From positions 112,810,153-112,874,152 of the forward strand of contig JASWHV010000003.1 of NCBI GenBank assembly GCA_030760725.1: a DNA stretch of 64,000 bases, read 5' to 3'. The translations under genes were made by a program, and so were the position numbers. This document shows positions 10,392 through 21,747 of the stretch, in pieces. The stretch is from Neostapfia colusana (Eukaryota > Streptophyta > Magnoliopsida > Poales > Poaceae). The notes under the pieces are model-generated. The model saw only the letters and a list, made by a program, of their open reading frames with translations, did no database searches and was not told the origin of the DNA. Within the stretch, counting starts at the first letter, position 1, and every line of letters begins with the position of its first letter.

Positions 10392-12000
10392 GGTTGACCA
10401 AACACAAGGGAATCATCCATTGTTCGACAAGGACGGTGGAACTAACTCACCCTAGTGGCACAAGAGTGAAGTTCATAACTGCACAAGAACCTAGGAGGGA
10501 CCTTAAACTAAATCACGTTGAGGTGGAAGTGGAGGAGATCAGGATCATCAGGGAATATCTAGATGTTTTTCCGGAGGAGTTGCCGGGTATGCCCCCCGAT
10601 CGTGAAGTGGAATTCGCGATTGAGCTAGTGCCTGGAACAGCTCCAATATACAAGAGACCCTATCGGATGGACTCCAAACAGCTGGAAGAACTCAAGGAAC
10701 ATTTAAGAGAATTGACAGAGAAGGGGTACATTCGTCCTAGTTCCTCACCATTGGGAGCTCCAGTGATATTTGTGCCCAAGAAGGACGGGACCCAAAGGTT
10801 ATGCGTGGACTACCGTGCGTTGAATGAAGTAACCATCAAGAACAAGTACCCATTACCCCGCATTGAAGACTTGTTTCATCAGTTGAGGGGAGCTTGTGTG
10901 TTCTCGAAAATTAATCTGGGGTCGGGATACCACCAACTTAAGATAAGGCAAACTGATATTCCAAAGACAGCTTTTGTATCTCGGTACGGACTGTATGAAT
11001 ACACCGTCATGCCTTTCGGGCTAACTAATGCCCCGGCATACTTCATGTATCTCATGAACAAGGTATTCATGGAATATCTGGACAAATTTGTGGTGGTTTT
11101 TATTGATGACATTCTCGACTTTTCCAGAGATGAAGAAGAACATGAGAGGCATTTAAGGTTGGTGTTGCAAAAACTGAGAGAACACCAACTATATGCCAAG
11201 CTGAGCAAGTGTGAATTTTGGTTGAAGAGAGTTCCCTTCTTAGGACATATAATCTCGGAGGGAGCAATCTCCGTAGATCCCACCAAGATCGAGGATGTAC
11301 AGAAGTGGAAGACCCCTGAGAATGTCGGGGAGGTTCGAAGCTTCTTATGATTGGCTGGGTATTATCGACGGTTTATCGAGGGTTTCTCCAAGATTTCGAG
11401 ACCCCTCTTCAAATTGTTGGAGAAGGGAATCACATTCGCATGGACACCTCAGTGCGCGACGAGTTTTCAAGAGCTGAAGAAAAGATTGACAACAGCCCCA
11501 GTGCTAGTTATGCCAGATATGCAGAAGAACTTTTCGGTGTACTGCGATGCCTCTGGAAATGGGTTGGGATGTGTTCTCATGCAAGAGGGGCATGTCGTGG
11601 CATATGCATCCCGGCAGCTCCGGAAGCACGAGAAGAACTATCCTACGCATGACCTAGAGCTAGCCGCAGTGGTACACACGTTGAAGATTTGGCGGCATTA
11701 CTTGATGGGGAAGAGGACAGAGATATATACGGATCATAAGAGCTTAAATTATATTTTCACACAGCCAGATCTCAACCTCAGACAAAGGAGATGGTTAGAG
11801 CTAATCAACGACTTTGATGTGGGCATCAACTATCATCCTGCGAAAGCAAACGTCGTAGCAGATGCTTTAAGCCAGAAGGTGCAGGTCAATAGGTTAAGCT
11901 TAAAGGACATGCCTACAGAACTGAAGGAAGAGGTTGTAAAACTCAATCTATGTCTGGTGAATAGTGGTGAGGCCATCGCCATGGAAGTGGACTCCACATT
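10392..12000 (+). pseudogene. B: reverse transcriptase and RNase H, one stop
   Basis: After the shift the frame runs to 11350. It shows the linker (IIREYLDVFPEELPGMP), RT palm and fingers (YRALNEVTIKNKYPLPR) and the active-site FIDD at about 11099-11110. A TGA at 11348-11350 replaces a Gly codon (SFL-stop-LAGYYRR). The frame then continues through RNase H: YCDASGNG at 11540-11563, YTDHKSL near 11732 and the ADALSQK end near 11875. All catalytic acidic residues I can identify are present. Confidence 0.9.
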
Positions 12001-13241
12001 AGAGCAAGACATACGCGATGGTCAAAAGAATGATGAGAAGATACAAGAGATGAGAGAACTCATCAAGGATAATAAAGCCCCTGGTTTCAGAGAGGATGAA
12101 CAAGGTACGGTGTGGCACGGGAAAAGGATATGTGTGCCTGAAGTGAAGGATATCCGTGAATTGATTTTGAAGGAGGCTCATGATTCCGACTATTCCATTC
12201 ATCCTGGGAGTACGAAGATGTATCATGATCTCAAGAGCAGGTATTGGTGGTATGGCATGAAGCGAGATGTCGCGGAACATGTTGCCCTATGTGACACATG
12301 TCAGTTGGTGAAAGCAGAAATCAACGACCCGCGGGATTATTGCAACCACTCAAAGTGACTGAATAGAAATGTGAAGAAATCGGTATGGATTTCATAGTGG
12401 GACTACCCAGGACCCAATCAGGATATGATTCGATATGGGTAATCAACGACAGGCTAACCAAGGAAGCTCATTTCATCCCCGTGAAAGAAAGCTACAGCGG
12501 ATCCAAATTGGCAGAGTTATACATGTCAAGGATCGTGTGTTTCCATGGAGTACCAAAGAAGATAGTGTCAGATCGAGGGACACAGTTCACCTCAAGGTTC
12601 TGGTAGAAGTTACATGAAACCATGGGAACTCATCTGAATTTTAGTTCTGCCTATCATCCCCAGACTGACGGACAGACGGAAAGAACCAATCAGATCCTTG
12701 AGGATATGTTGAGAGCGTGTGCGCTCAAGAACAATAGGAGTTGGGATAAGAACTTACCCTATGCAGAGTTCTCCTATAACAACAGCTATCAGGCTAGTAT
12801 GAAGATGTCACCATTTGAGGCTTTGTATGGAAGTGCAGAACTCCACTATTTTGGAACCAAACAGGGGAAAGTAAAGTGTTTGGGCCCGAGGTACTACAAG
12901 AAGCCGAGGCGAAAGTGAGGGAAATCCGCAACAACTTGAGGATAGCACAAACACGACAAAAGAGCTATGCCGATGTACGGAGAAGAGAGCTCGTTTTCAA
13001 CGTGGGGGACTATGTTTATCTCAAGGTGTCCCCTATCTGAGGACTTCGTTGGTTCAAGGTGAAAGGGAACTTATCACCTCGATACATCGGACCCTTTCAG
13101 GTTCTGGAGAGGAAAGGGGAAGTGGCATATCAACTAGAACTACCGGCTCGCCTATCGGATGTGCACGATGTATTCCATGTGTCACAGCTCAAGAAATGTC
13201 TGAGGACGCTTGAAGAGATGTTACCCTTGAATGAGATTGAC
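12001..13241 (+). pseudogene. B: integrase, truncated
   Basis: The zinc-binding domain is intact (YSIHPG..., CDTC near 12292-12303). A shift near 12325-12345 precedes the core. The core starts MDFIVGLPRTQ at 12385 and has SDRGTQF near 12566; a TAG at 12604-12606 replaces Gln, and the frame goes on with QTDGQTER (third acidic residue near 12682). A further shift lies near 12830, and another stop near 13038. The C-terminal domain (HDVFHVSQLKKCL) ends at about 13241 in the middle of the linker; the remaining codons read out of B into antisense C. Confidence 0.9.
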
Positions 13242-14390
13242 AAGCACAATGGCGCTTTTGGGACCATCGTTCTTGCTGAAAATTTCCCACCCGGTGAACA
13301 GATCACATAAGGACTATCGGTGGGTAGTATTTGCAAGCTATATTTATCAATAAAAGCTTGGCTAATGAAGCTATGTGTGGCGCCTGAATCAAATAGTACT
13401 ATGGCAGGATGCTGGTGGAGTTGGAACATACCCGCAAGGATTGGCTCGCCCTCCGGCACGTCCTCTATGGCAAGCTGGTGGACGGTGCCGGGCCTAGGGT
13501 TTGCCCGCCGCGCATTAGTAGAGTTCCGGGGTTGATTCCTCCCCGGAAACTGCGGTGCCACTCCACCGCCTTGCCTCTCCGGGCAACTGCTCGTGAAGTG
13601 TCCTGGACGACCACACTTGTAACATGTGGCCGCTGCTGGTGTAGTGCTCGGGGGATGAAAGCCCGGCATGGGTTGCTGAGGTGCATACGCACGCGGCATC
13701 GCCCGCTGCTGCTGTTGTTGTTGCGGAAGTGGTGCTGGCATTGCCGGCCTGAATGCCGGTGAAGTGTACGGCCGACTGCAGAATGGCATCGGCCTCTGTG
13801 GTGGCTGCCGGCATGGACCTGATGGTGGGCGATTCACCATTCGAAACTTCTGAGAAGGACCGCCTCCTTCTCCGCTGCTCTGCGGCGCGCTTCGCTTTCG
13901 CTCCGCCGCCGCCAACTCCTTGCCGGAGTCCTCTTGAACAATCACAGCGTCAATGATGTCGTTGAGGCTGCCGCGATTGAACATCGCCAATTTGTCCTTC
14001 AGGAGCGGGTTAAGCCCCTGGTAGAAGTGGTCCCGCCGCTTCTCATCAGTATCTGCGTGATACGACGCGTAGAGCGCGAGATCGTTGAACACCCTGGAGT
14101 ATTCCAGCGCGTTCCGGCTCCCTTGCTGCAGGTGTAAGAACTCCTGCATCTTCCTCTTCATCAAACCTGGCGGTATGTGATAGGCCCTGAAGGCCGTCCG
14201 AAACTCTGTCCAGGTCATAACTCGGTCGGTGGGCTGTGAAGCACAGAAGTTGGCCCACCACGCGCTCGCGGATCCTTGGAGCTGCTGGACCGCGAACTGA
14301 GTCTTGCGCTGCTCACTTATCTGGAGCAGCCCAAACTTCATCTCTATTGTGCGGAGCCAGTTGTCCGCGTCAAGATACATTATTCTCGGG
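13242..14390 (-). pseudogene. C: gag (N-terminus missing) and partial protease
   Basis: Read on the minus strand from 14380, the frame starts inside the gag domain (ADNWLRTIEMKFGLLQ). About 100 N-terminal residues present in the gag of D are missing, and 14391-14513 is non-coding sequence before the extra ORF. The gag core, a Pro/Gln-rich linker and a CCHC knuckle (CYKCGRPGHFTSSC, near 13624-13583) follow. Protease has FDSGATHSFIS near 13393-13361 and SPGGKF, then stops at KAPLCL, where the fusion to B begins. The remaining codons of this open frame (to 13130) are antisense to B integrase and not real. Confidence 0.85.
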
Positions 14391-14513
14391 TCTCCGAGAA
14401 GTCGTGCTCATGTCGTCACTACCTATACATACGCTACTGTCTACACGACATGTCACTGATTACAAAAGTTGGGTGACACTACCCTAGCTGCCCTACTTGG
14501 CAACTGTAACCCC

Positions 14514-15458
14514 CTACTCGGAGTAGAAGTTGACCTCCTGCGGGTCGTCCTCCTCCGGTACCTCTGCTGGTGGTTCCGGATCTACCACCTCTTCTCCCAT
14601 CTCGGGTTCTCCCATGGCTGGAAGACCCAAGACCACCGGTATGCCCAATACCGGAGGTACGAGGTCCTGCAATGCATGCACCTCGTCCATAGCCTGGTTG
14701 TAGTCTTCTTCCCAGCCATGCCCTTCCTCAATAACGTCGTCCCTCTCTTGAGTAAGGTCCTCGTTCTGCTGGGTCAGATTATGTACCAGTTCTTGCAATG
14801 CCGCGATGTCGACATGGCTCTTCCTCTTCGCCTTCTTCAGACAATGCAACTGATTATGTTGTTCATTCAGTCGCTTGATCGTCGGAAGGAGCACATTGTG
14901 GAGTGCGCTGTGAGCACTCTCGAAATGGTCTCCACGGCTCGTGCTCTCCTTGAGCTTGGTGGCGAGATGCTCCATATGAACAGCTTGGCTGTCCATCATG
15001 GTGTTTCCCGCCGTCATCTGGAGGCTGAGATTTGCCTCCGCGGGGCTGTACCTTGGGCAACTCGGGTCCATTGCCTCCAGGTAAATCTCTTCCCACACAC
15101 GATGAGCCCGTCCCTCCACCGGAATGAGCGCGTATGGAGTGCCCTCCATAGCCTGCACGTGTAGTTGGCAGAAACGTGACATGGTGTCACGGGCTGCCAC
15201 TTGCCACATCCCTTCCGGCTGTCTACCTCTCACCGTGACGGTGAACGGCACCCAACCGGGTGGCATAGGTCCTGCAGGAACTTCGACATGGATCATCCAC
15301 GTCTTGTTCCCCTTATCGCCTTCTTCCTTGGCGAAGTACTGTGGCATCTGGTTGTACCCGAAATATTGAAGCATTTGCCACAATGCTTCCGGATAGCCGC
15401 TGTGGTGAGAACAGTGGGATTCCACCCAGCCGTTCTCGAACTGCTCATCCGCTGTCAT
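14514..15458 (-). CDS. C: extra ORF upstream of gag, unknown function
   Basis: This is an intact 314-codon frame lying between leader and gag on the coding strand, starting with the ATG at 15458. I do not recognise a named family. The N-terminal 130 residues look globular, with a Trp-rich start, a TWMIHVEV strand, a PFTVTVRG strand and an ARDTM...GTPYALIP block. Residues about 150-255 look like a long coiled coil (repeated Leu, Gln and charged residues, e.g. LVHNLTQQNEDLTQERDD). The C-terminus is strongly acidic and Pro-rich. The plan of globular domain, coiled coil and charged tail is shared with the extra ORFs of B and E, though the sequence is more distant. A particle-associated or RNA-associated role is a guess only. 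It stayed open while the gag and pol of C were deleted. Confidence 0.7.
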   Translation of the reverse strand: MTADEQFENGWVESHCSHHSGYPEALWQMLQYFGYNQMPQYFAKEEGDKGNKTWMIHVEVPAGPMPPGWVPFTVTVRGRQPEGMWQVAARDTMSRFCQLHVQAMEGTPYALIPVEGRAHRVWEEIYLEAMDPSCPRYSPAEANLSLQMTAGNTMMDSQAVHMEHLATKLKESTSRGDHFESAHSALHNVLLPTIKRLNEQHNQLHCLKKAKRKSHVDIAALQELVHNLTQQNEDLTQERDDVIEEGHGWEEDYNQAMDEVHALQDLVPPVLGIPVVLGLPAMGEPEMGEEVVDPEPPAEVPEEDDPQEVNFYSE

Positions 15459-16934
15459 CTGTAAAAATATATTTGAGCAATGTAAAATATTTATTTGAAC
15501 ATTAAACTATTGAGTTATAACATAAGACATGTCATTGAACCCATAAAACTTGGGAACATAGTTCAAATTTTAAGCAAATTTGACTGCTGATCTGCTGTTC
15601 AACCTGACAGCCCTGATCAGTCCCCATATCAACCCGATTTAGGCCATGTTAGAAGCAAAACCAATTCTGGAGCTCAACATCAAAGCTAAAGCTAACTTCA
15701 ATAGATTTCCAGAAAGTATTTGCTTGGCCTAAGATCTGTCCTGGTTCAAAAGTTATGAGATGTCAAAGTTAACAGAATTTCTGGAGAAAATTGGACAGCA
15801 CCTCCCTGCTTTAGGTACTGATTTGATCCAAGAATCCCAGTTAATTCTGTTCCTAATCTGACAAAACTTTCTGTTACAAAGTTGTAACCCATCTCATAAA
15901 CTTTCCAGAACTACCTCACTTTCTATTGTTGTATTTTTATGCAGGAAGTTATGCTCAATATACAGAGAGTTTACAAAGAGTCTTTGCCCTGCCCTGTTTT
16001 CTGGACAGTTTCAACTCTACTGCATTTTTCGAGTGGTTAAGGGGTGAAACACCTCTGGACCTCAACATAAAAGTTGTAAAGATCTTCCAAAGCTTTCCAG
16101 ACATGTATCATATGACGCCAACCTCGAAAGAACTCAACCTATAACCTCTGATTAATCTCCAGCCTTAATTCAGCTGGAAACAGAGTGCTCTGTCCTTAAC
16201 AACTTATAAGTTGAAAACTTGTTAACTTTGAGTATTCTGTTTAAGGGAAGGAGTTACATCAAGTTTAGTACTTTGGATCAAAACCTTCAAGTTTTACATG
16301 AAGTTGTTCATTTAGTGGGGTGTGACGTCGATGCGTCACCAGATTATGTCGGTACTACGTCCTCACAAAGAAAAACCTATACCGGACTTAGCCGGCTTCG
16401 TTATTTCAGTGGCACTAAACGTCACTCGCAAACGGATGCTACACGTCTACCGTTTCGTGGTTAGACTACCTGCAGAAACTCAAACAATCGTCAGACTCGG
16501 CTGCACACCGAGTCCGGTATCCATACAGTTCGTACACCCGGCCGTCATCACTCGCCCGGATGTTCTCAAGCCAAACACGCCTTGAGTTACGTGTTTACGT
16601 TTCAGACCACGTGACGTTGTCTCCCAAGTTGCACCACGCACGCCAGGGACAGACGTTGCTCGAATACCCCAAACGACATAAAGAGTCGTAGAGGATATTA
16701 AAGCGGGTCGGGTTACCTGCCACCCGTGGGGCTCCACCCTTCAGCTTGTGCGCACTGGTGGACAGCGCTTACGTGCACCCCCCAAGACATAAATGTCCCG
16801 AGATGCACGATTTTCTGACATAGACAAATAGGTTAGTATGCCACTTTCTATATGCTAGTAACATCCTTATACGGGCTACTAACTCGTTCCTCACTGGATT
16901 TTTGAAAAAGATGACCTTTTAGTGCATTAAACCT
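15459..16934 (-). other. C leader between primer site and extra ORF
   Basis: About 1.5 kb with no supported gene. It aligns in patches with the leaders of D (45308-46999) and F (26051-27607). Shared blocks include the hairpin at 16322-16339 and GTCGGTACTACGT just after it (16348-16360). The small open frames (e.g. 16322-16585) are not kept in D or F. Confidence 0.65.
16322..16339 (-). promoter_or_regulatory. Conserved leader hairpin, C copy
   Basis: GTGACG (16322-16327) pairs with CGTCAC (16334-16339) around the loop TCGATG. D has the same loop with different paired arms. The loop in RNA sense, CAUCGA, contains the self-complementary UCGA, which would allow loop-loop contact between two RNAs. 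Confidence 0.55.
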
Positions 16935-16953
16935 CAAGCGAGCTTTGATACCA
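16935..16953 (-). other. Primer-binding site of C
   Basis: The minus strand reads TGGTATCAAAGCTCGCTTG starting from 16953, four bases from the LTR end. It matches the initiator tRNA-Met pattern with one change (AAAG for AGAG). Confidence 0.75.
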
Positions 16954-17000
16954 ACGCTGACACAACCCCACGGTCTTGTCGAGCCAGGATCACGCTGAGG

Positions 17001-17021
17001 GGTACTGCGTTGCACAGCACC
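17001..17021 (-). promoter_or_regulatory. LTR end hairpin, C copy
   Basis: GGTACTG (17001-17007) faces CAGCACC (17015-17021) with a 7-base loop. One pair is a G-U in RNA sense. The same hairpin, with other bases in the same place, is found in D, F and A. Confidence 0.5.
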
Positions 17022-17466
17022 GAATAACACACTTTAAAGGTACAAAGCGGAAGCAAAACTTTTAAACATAAAGTTGTTTATGAACATTTGTACATCAAAA
17101 TAAGTCCAGTCTACACTCACGGGCGTAGACTACGCATCAAGTGCACGTTCAGCCCTTGAACGTGTTCTTGCTAGCACACACGCACACTAACCCTGCGGCG
17201 TGCACGACTCCCACTCGACGGGGTTCCCCTCATGGGGTTCCGTCTCCTCTTCGGGAGTCCCTTCCTCATAGAACCCTGCAAAAGCTTCAAACACAAGCAA
17301 TGAGCACGAAGGCTCAGCATGTCTGACCCGTCTCACCTAAACATGGAACTTCTACATGAGGGGTGATAGGTACATGAGGTAAAATCATTTGCAAAGGACT
17401 CGCCTAATTAGTGGAGCCTTACTTTAAAGTTTTAGCAGCAGGTGGTGGAGAACCTTACGCTAAGGC

Positions 17467-17511
17467 ACATGAGAGAGCCGCAATCAAACAAGAAACGCAA
17501 TTCTCTCATGT
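17467..17511 (-). promoter_or_regulatory. Invariant-loop hairpin, C copy
   Basis: The arms ACATGAGAGA (17467-17476) and TCTCTCATGT (17502-17511) are a perfect 10-bp stem. The 25-base loop holds CAATCAAACAAGAAA (17481-17495), identical in D, F and A. The element sits 553 bp from the primer-site end of the LTR. Confidence 0.65.
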
Positions 17512-17675
17512 ACTTTGCGCAAAGTTGAAAAGAACTTTAGTTCGCTATAAACTACAACAAATCATTAACAATCAAAGTCCATCTTTCAATCAGCAACATT
17601 TTAACATGTAACTAGCCTGTTCTTTCTACGTCATGGTACAGTGAACAAGTGGTACTCACTGACAGCGTGGGATGG

Positions 17676-17687
17676 CGATTATAATCG
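17676..17687. promoter_or_regulatory. Conserved-position palindrome, C copy
   Basis: CGATTATAATCG is a perfect 12-bp palindrome. D and A have TGATTGCAATCA at the matching place, after a CTACGTCA block and a GTGAACAAGTG-like block. Confidence 0.5.
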
Positions 17688-20600
17688 ATTTACACCTGCA
17701 GGGTTACCCGAACAACCCGTCACGTACGCCCGTACTCGATGTTGCCTACAACAACCATCACGGACGCCGTACGCAACTACTTTTTACCCGTTAGACAAAT
17801 GTTGAACCGGTCCAATCGTCCCGAGCAAGAGGTCTCTGCACGCGCATCTCAGTGCCGCCAGCCGATTTACACCTCAAGCTCTCAACCTACCCTCTGAACG
17901 ACCAGCTATGCCTCAACACCCAGCTACCCGAGTTACATCGGTTTCCCAGTTCCCATATAGCCGGTAGGTCTTCAGTACTGTTGTAGCTTGTTCAACAGGC
18001 CCGCACACGGCTCGGTCCTCAATCGACACAAGCGGAGCTACAGCACACAGGCCCCAAAGTCCTGCTGCCCTTACTCTCCGCTTGGTCTCATCTTTCTTGC
18101 CATGTGTATCATGTGCTATGTCTACCCGAGTCGAGTGTCTCTAGCCTATGCTCGCGAGTAGTTCCAACTACTCGACTTGTACCGAATCCTACTCTAACTT
18201 TGCTTGCAGTAGCTAACGGGGTTTTCTATCCTAATTCCAACCCATGGTTTTCTTGGATATGCAATTGGGTTTCCAAACAAGACTCTAATGCAAGGAATAA
18301 TAGTATTCAAGTATGTGCTCAAAACAATAAAAATCTGTAAAACGGTTAATGCAAACTGGAGCTTGCCTTGCTGCTCTTGGTCGTAGGCTAGCTGCTCCTC
18401 CGGATTAACAAAGTCTAAGACTTCGGATTCCTCCTTGACCTTAGCGACTACATGATATAAGATATACATGTGTTAATTTGAATGCATTTATATTAAGTTT
18501 GAACTTGTGAAGCTTATAAGTCCCACTAGACAGACTCACTGACTATGAAACTTTTACTGTGGCTTGGTTACAACCTAAACAGAGACTCGGTCAAGTTTTA
18601 GTTGCAGCAAAGCTCATTTGAGCCCTCCACAATTAATTATGTACTTGACCTTAATTGAAGGCTTTTAGGGTGTTATAAAGATTTTCATGAAACAAACTAT
18701 GACTTTCTGAAAACTAGATTTTTAGAGTGTTCTAATGGAGTTGGTCTCACTTAATTTGAAGGTTCCTAGCTAAAGATATGAGCTAAACAATTTCAGAGAA
18801 AATTCTGAAAATGTTTCTGAACATTTTCTATTTTCATTAGAACAGTTCCACTAATCACACCATTAGGTGGATCAAATGAGCTCAAATGGATCTGAAATTT
18901 TTATGGTAGTTCCGGGATATTTTGGTGAACATCCCAGCAAAATTTCAGAATTTTCCTCCAAAGGGTTCTCCATTTAAAATTCGAAACAATTTAAATTTGA
19001 GGAATTAATTCTGGAGAAATAAGGGTTTTCATGAAGTGAAACTTGATTTGCTGGAAAGTGCTCAGAGAGCTGAATCCAACAAAATTTGGTTCACTCGATT
19101 TGGAGTTTTCTAGCGAAAGTTATGAGGATTTGAAGTTTGAAGGAAATCTGAAAATCGGGGGAAAAGTTTAAATCTGCCGAGGCCCGCGGGGACACATGTT
19201 GAGCGCCGAGGCGACCGCACACCGCGGCCCACAGGGTCTTTGCATGCCAGCACACCCGATCCCAGCCACACCTGATCCCGATTTAAAATTTTCAGCCGCT
19301 GATGCATGGGCCAGCCAGCTTCGTCTTCCTCCCGACGCGCTCTCGCGCCCGCGCCGCCTCCCCTCGCCGGAGCAGACCCGGAGCTCGCCGGCTCGCCGCT
19401 GCCGGCCATCCCATGGTCTGAAACTCGCCGGCAGGGGGTTGTCGACGTTGAGGAACACGTCTGCGGGGTCAGTTCGAGCTGGCGGTGACCGGAATTAGCC
19501 CGGCGACGTGCCGCGGCCTCGGTTGGGGTTCGGCGCCGTCGACCGTGGGTTCTAACCCGCCAACACCTCGAGCAATCAGTCCTACAGCATTAGTGTACTT
19601 CTAGGAAGCTCGACAAGGTGTCAAATGGGTTCTAAGATGGCGGCAAGCTGGTCGGCACCGTGTGACCGAGCGTGTCCGCCATGACCGCTCTTGATCGAGC
19701 TCAGAATTTGTCACTCCTAGACAGTTTCACACCACGGATGCAGAAAGGAACTTGATCGCCGTCTAGTCCAGCGTCTATGTGCAAGATTTGATATCTAGAG
19801 AAGGATCTTAGAGCGAGAATTTGAAGGATCCGTACCGTAAGCTCGGTTTGCGGTCGCCGGAGCAAAAACTGGAAATTCTCCATGGATTCTTCACGGTTTG
19901 CTTCCAAACATGGAGGAGAGCAGCACGGTGATCGCGAGCTCCTGTTGCCTCTCTTGCTGGACCGTGAAAACGCCTGTGGAACACTGTCCACGAGCGCCTG
20001 ACCTTCGGCTTAGGTTGGGTCGCCGCTGTGGCGATCGTTCTCGGGCAAAGGAGGTCGGAGCTCGGGGTTTTTGGCGTTGGGGAGGTGGAGTGCGATCTCA
20101 GGTTGCCGTCTAGCAGCTCGGGGAAGGAGAAGGCGAGCTGTTTTCGCGGTTCTCCGATCGAGCAGAGGGCTTCGGGGAAGAAGAACTGCCACTGCTCGGG
20201 TCGCACGCGAGGAGATAAAGCCAGCCGATCCCTGCTCGGGCTGAGGCGGTGCCAGTCGCGTGGAGGCGCGAGCAAGCCGCCCTGGGCGCCAGCGCGCGGA
20301 GAGGGGAAGTAGCTGGTGGCGCCGGTGGTTGCTCGGTGGAATTCCCCACCGAGGCTGTGACTTTGTGTGCAAGACTTCCCTCCTTCTCTCTATGACATTT
20401 GGGTCCCACCCGGGGTTTTAACCTCTGAAATTTACTCCTAATCACTGTTGTAAACAGTGAGCCCCAAAATACCCCTGGTGCTTCAAATTATTCACGCATG
20501 AACCATTTGAATTGATTAGAATCCAAATTGGGTTTGGTTTGAATGAATTTCAGCACAAGTTCAGTTTAGAATTCAAATAAAGTTTGAATTTGTCCCACTT

Positions 20601-21040
20601 AGTTCATGTCAAGATCAACTCCAAATGGAGTGAAAATTGGTGTGTGAGCTCACAAAAATGTGCTGAATAAGAATATGCCTCCCACTTTTAAATTCATGGG
20701 ATAAAAACAGTTTGAATTTGAATATGGTTTCAAACTGCCCTCTTTCTAGCTATACCCAAAATGACCTCAAAAAGGTTTTGAATTTGGGTGAAACTTGGCA
20801 TGGACATCCTTAGCAATGTGTAGGAGTTTTCCTATGCCCAGCCCCTCTATATCACATGTGGGAAATACCACTTTTGCAATATGTGAGTTTGTTCTCTAAT
20901 GAGCATGTTGATGGTGGTTACTTGCTCTTCATTTGTGTTCATCAACTTTCCTCAAATGAGGTGTGTGTGTATGGTGATGAACACTTCAAATATGTGTCAA
21001 AAACCGAGGCCCTTACAGCAACGTGGCCGGCAGAGCCAGA

Positions 21041-21369
21041 CCTCCCTTCTCCACAGGGAGAGCTCCGAAGGCTCCACGTGTCCAGCGGGGCCGGACCTCC
21101 CTCTCCTCAGAGGAGAGCTCCGGGCCCGCCACGTGGCCAGCAGAGCCGGACCTCCCTTCTCCGTAGGGAGAGCTCCGAAGGCTCCACGTGTCCAGCGGAG
21201 CCGGACCTCCCTCTCCTCAGAGGAGAGCTCCGTGCCCGCCATGTGGCTAGCAGAGCCGGACCTCCCCCTCCGCGGGGAGAGCTCCGAAGGCTTCACGTGT
21301 CCAGCGGGGCTGGACCTCCCTCTCCTAAGAGGAGAGCTCCAAGCCCGCCACGTGGCCAGCAGAACAGCG
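21041..21369 (+). repeat. Six 55-bp tandem units with G-box cores
   Basis: Six units of 55 bp (one of 54) begin with CCTCCC at 21041, 21096, 21151, 21206, 21261 and 21315. Odd and even units differ, so the true period is a 110-bp dimer. Nearly every unit has an ACGTG core, often CCACGTG, and an internal inverted repeat around GGAGAGCTCC. They lie about 400 bp upstream of the TATA box, as expected for a U3 enhancer. Confidence 0.85.
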
Positions 21370-21412
21370 CTACCTGCTCCCGCGTGGTAGGCAGCAAGAG
21401 TAAAGACACGCC

Positions 21413-21462
21413 ATACCTTGTCCGTACAAGGTATTCAATACCCACGCCTTCCCAAGGCGTGG
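21413..21462. repeat. Two adjacent perfect hairpins
   Basis: ATACCTTGT (21413-21421) pairs with ACAAGGTAT (21426-21434), with a 4-base loop. CCACGCCTT (21442-21450) pairs with AAGGCGTGG (21454-21462), with a 3-base loop. Both are in the Tat-like LTR between the tandem array and the TATA box. Confidence 0.7.
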
Positions 21463-21747
21463 AGACGCGGAGCACGCCGCTGTCAGGTGCCGTTGTGCCC
21501 AGTCACATCGCAGTGAAGACTGGCACGCCGCGTCAGAGGCTCTGCACCATTAAACACAGCGACAAGACATCCCCTGCCGCCCTGCCGTAATCAACCACTA
21601 CGCCTAGCTTGCGGCGTGGGTAGGGCGGCAAGACGAAGACACAAAAGCCCTCGCCAGAGACAACTACCGACGTAACTGCAGGATACGGTAGATAGCATGC
21701 AATGTCCCCGGGACCACCTGTCGGGTCCTGGGCCCACTTTGTAAGCC

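Larger units (their letters stand above)
4251..13241 (+). mobile_element. Element B: Ty3/gypsy chromovirus, 3' end lost
   Basis: B has a complete 5' LTR, a primer-binding site, an extra ORF, gag, protease, RT, RNase H and most of integrase, all on the plus strand. It stops in the integrase C-terminal region at about 13241, where the minus-strand protease of C begins. No 3' LTR or polypurine tract follows, and no chromodomain remains. It is inserted in the gag-protease linker of A; TCGGG (4246-4250) would be the left copy of the target duplication. Confidence 0.85.
13242..20994 (-). mobile_element. Element C: Ty3/gypsy chromovirus, pol and 3' end lost
   Basis: C keeps, on the minus strand, most of its 5' LTR, the primer-binding site, a 1.5 kb leader, an extra ORF, gag without its N-terminus and part of protease. 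RT, RNase H, integrase and the 3' LTR are absent. The left end (about 13242) is fused to B and the right end (20994) is cut by a Tat-like LTR. The LTR is related to those of D, F and A but is the most divergent of them. Confidence 0.8.
16958..20994 (-). repeat. Element C, 5' LTR, outer end cut
   Basis: The primer-site end is TGACACAACCCC (plus strand) at 16958. The LTR runs about 4.0 kb to 20994, where a Tat-like LTR begins, so its own TGTAAA-type start is missing. The layout is as in D and F: structured conserved part (17000-17700), AT-rich part, GC-rich core (about 19180-20340) and AT-rich part. Three conserved structures are listed separately. Open frames in the GC core, e.g. 19808-20275 minus, are composition effects and not conserved. 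Confidence 0.8.

Noticed and set aside
13130..13241. C-terminal part of the minus frame 13130-14380
   Set aside because: It is antisense to the B integrase linker, beyond the fusion point, so not part of the C protease.
16935..16953. Possible tRNA genes at the TGGTATCAGAGC-type sites
   Set aside because: Only the 3'-end complement is present, next to LTR ends; these are primer-binding sites.
19110..20445. Overlapping frames of 90-155 codons on both strands of the C LTR
   Set aside because: High GC lowers stop-codon frequency; no start context, domains or conservation in related LTRs.
21041..21369. Possible CRISPR-like array
   Set aside because: The units are directly adjacent with no unique spacers, in plant LTR sequence.
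20856..21590. 244-codon plus-strand frame
   Set aside because: It crosses from the C LTR into the Tat-like LTR and reads a 55-bp tandem array in changing phase, so it is not coding.
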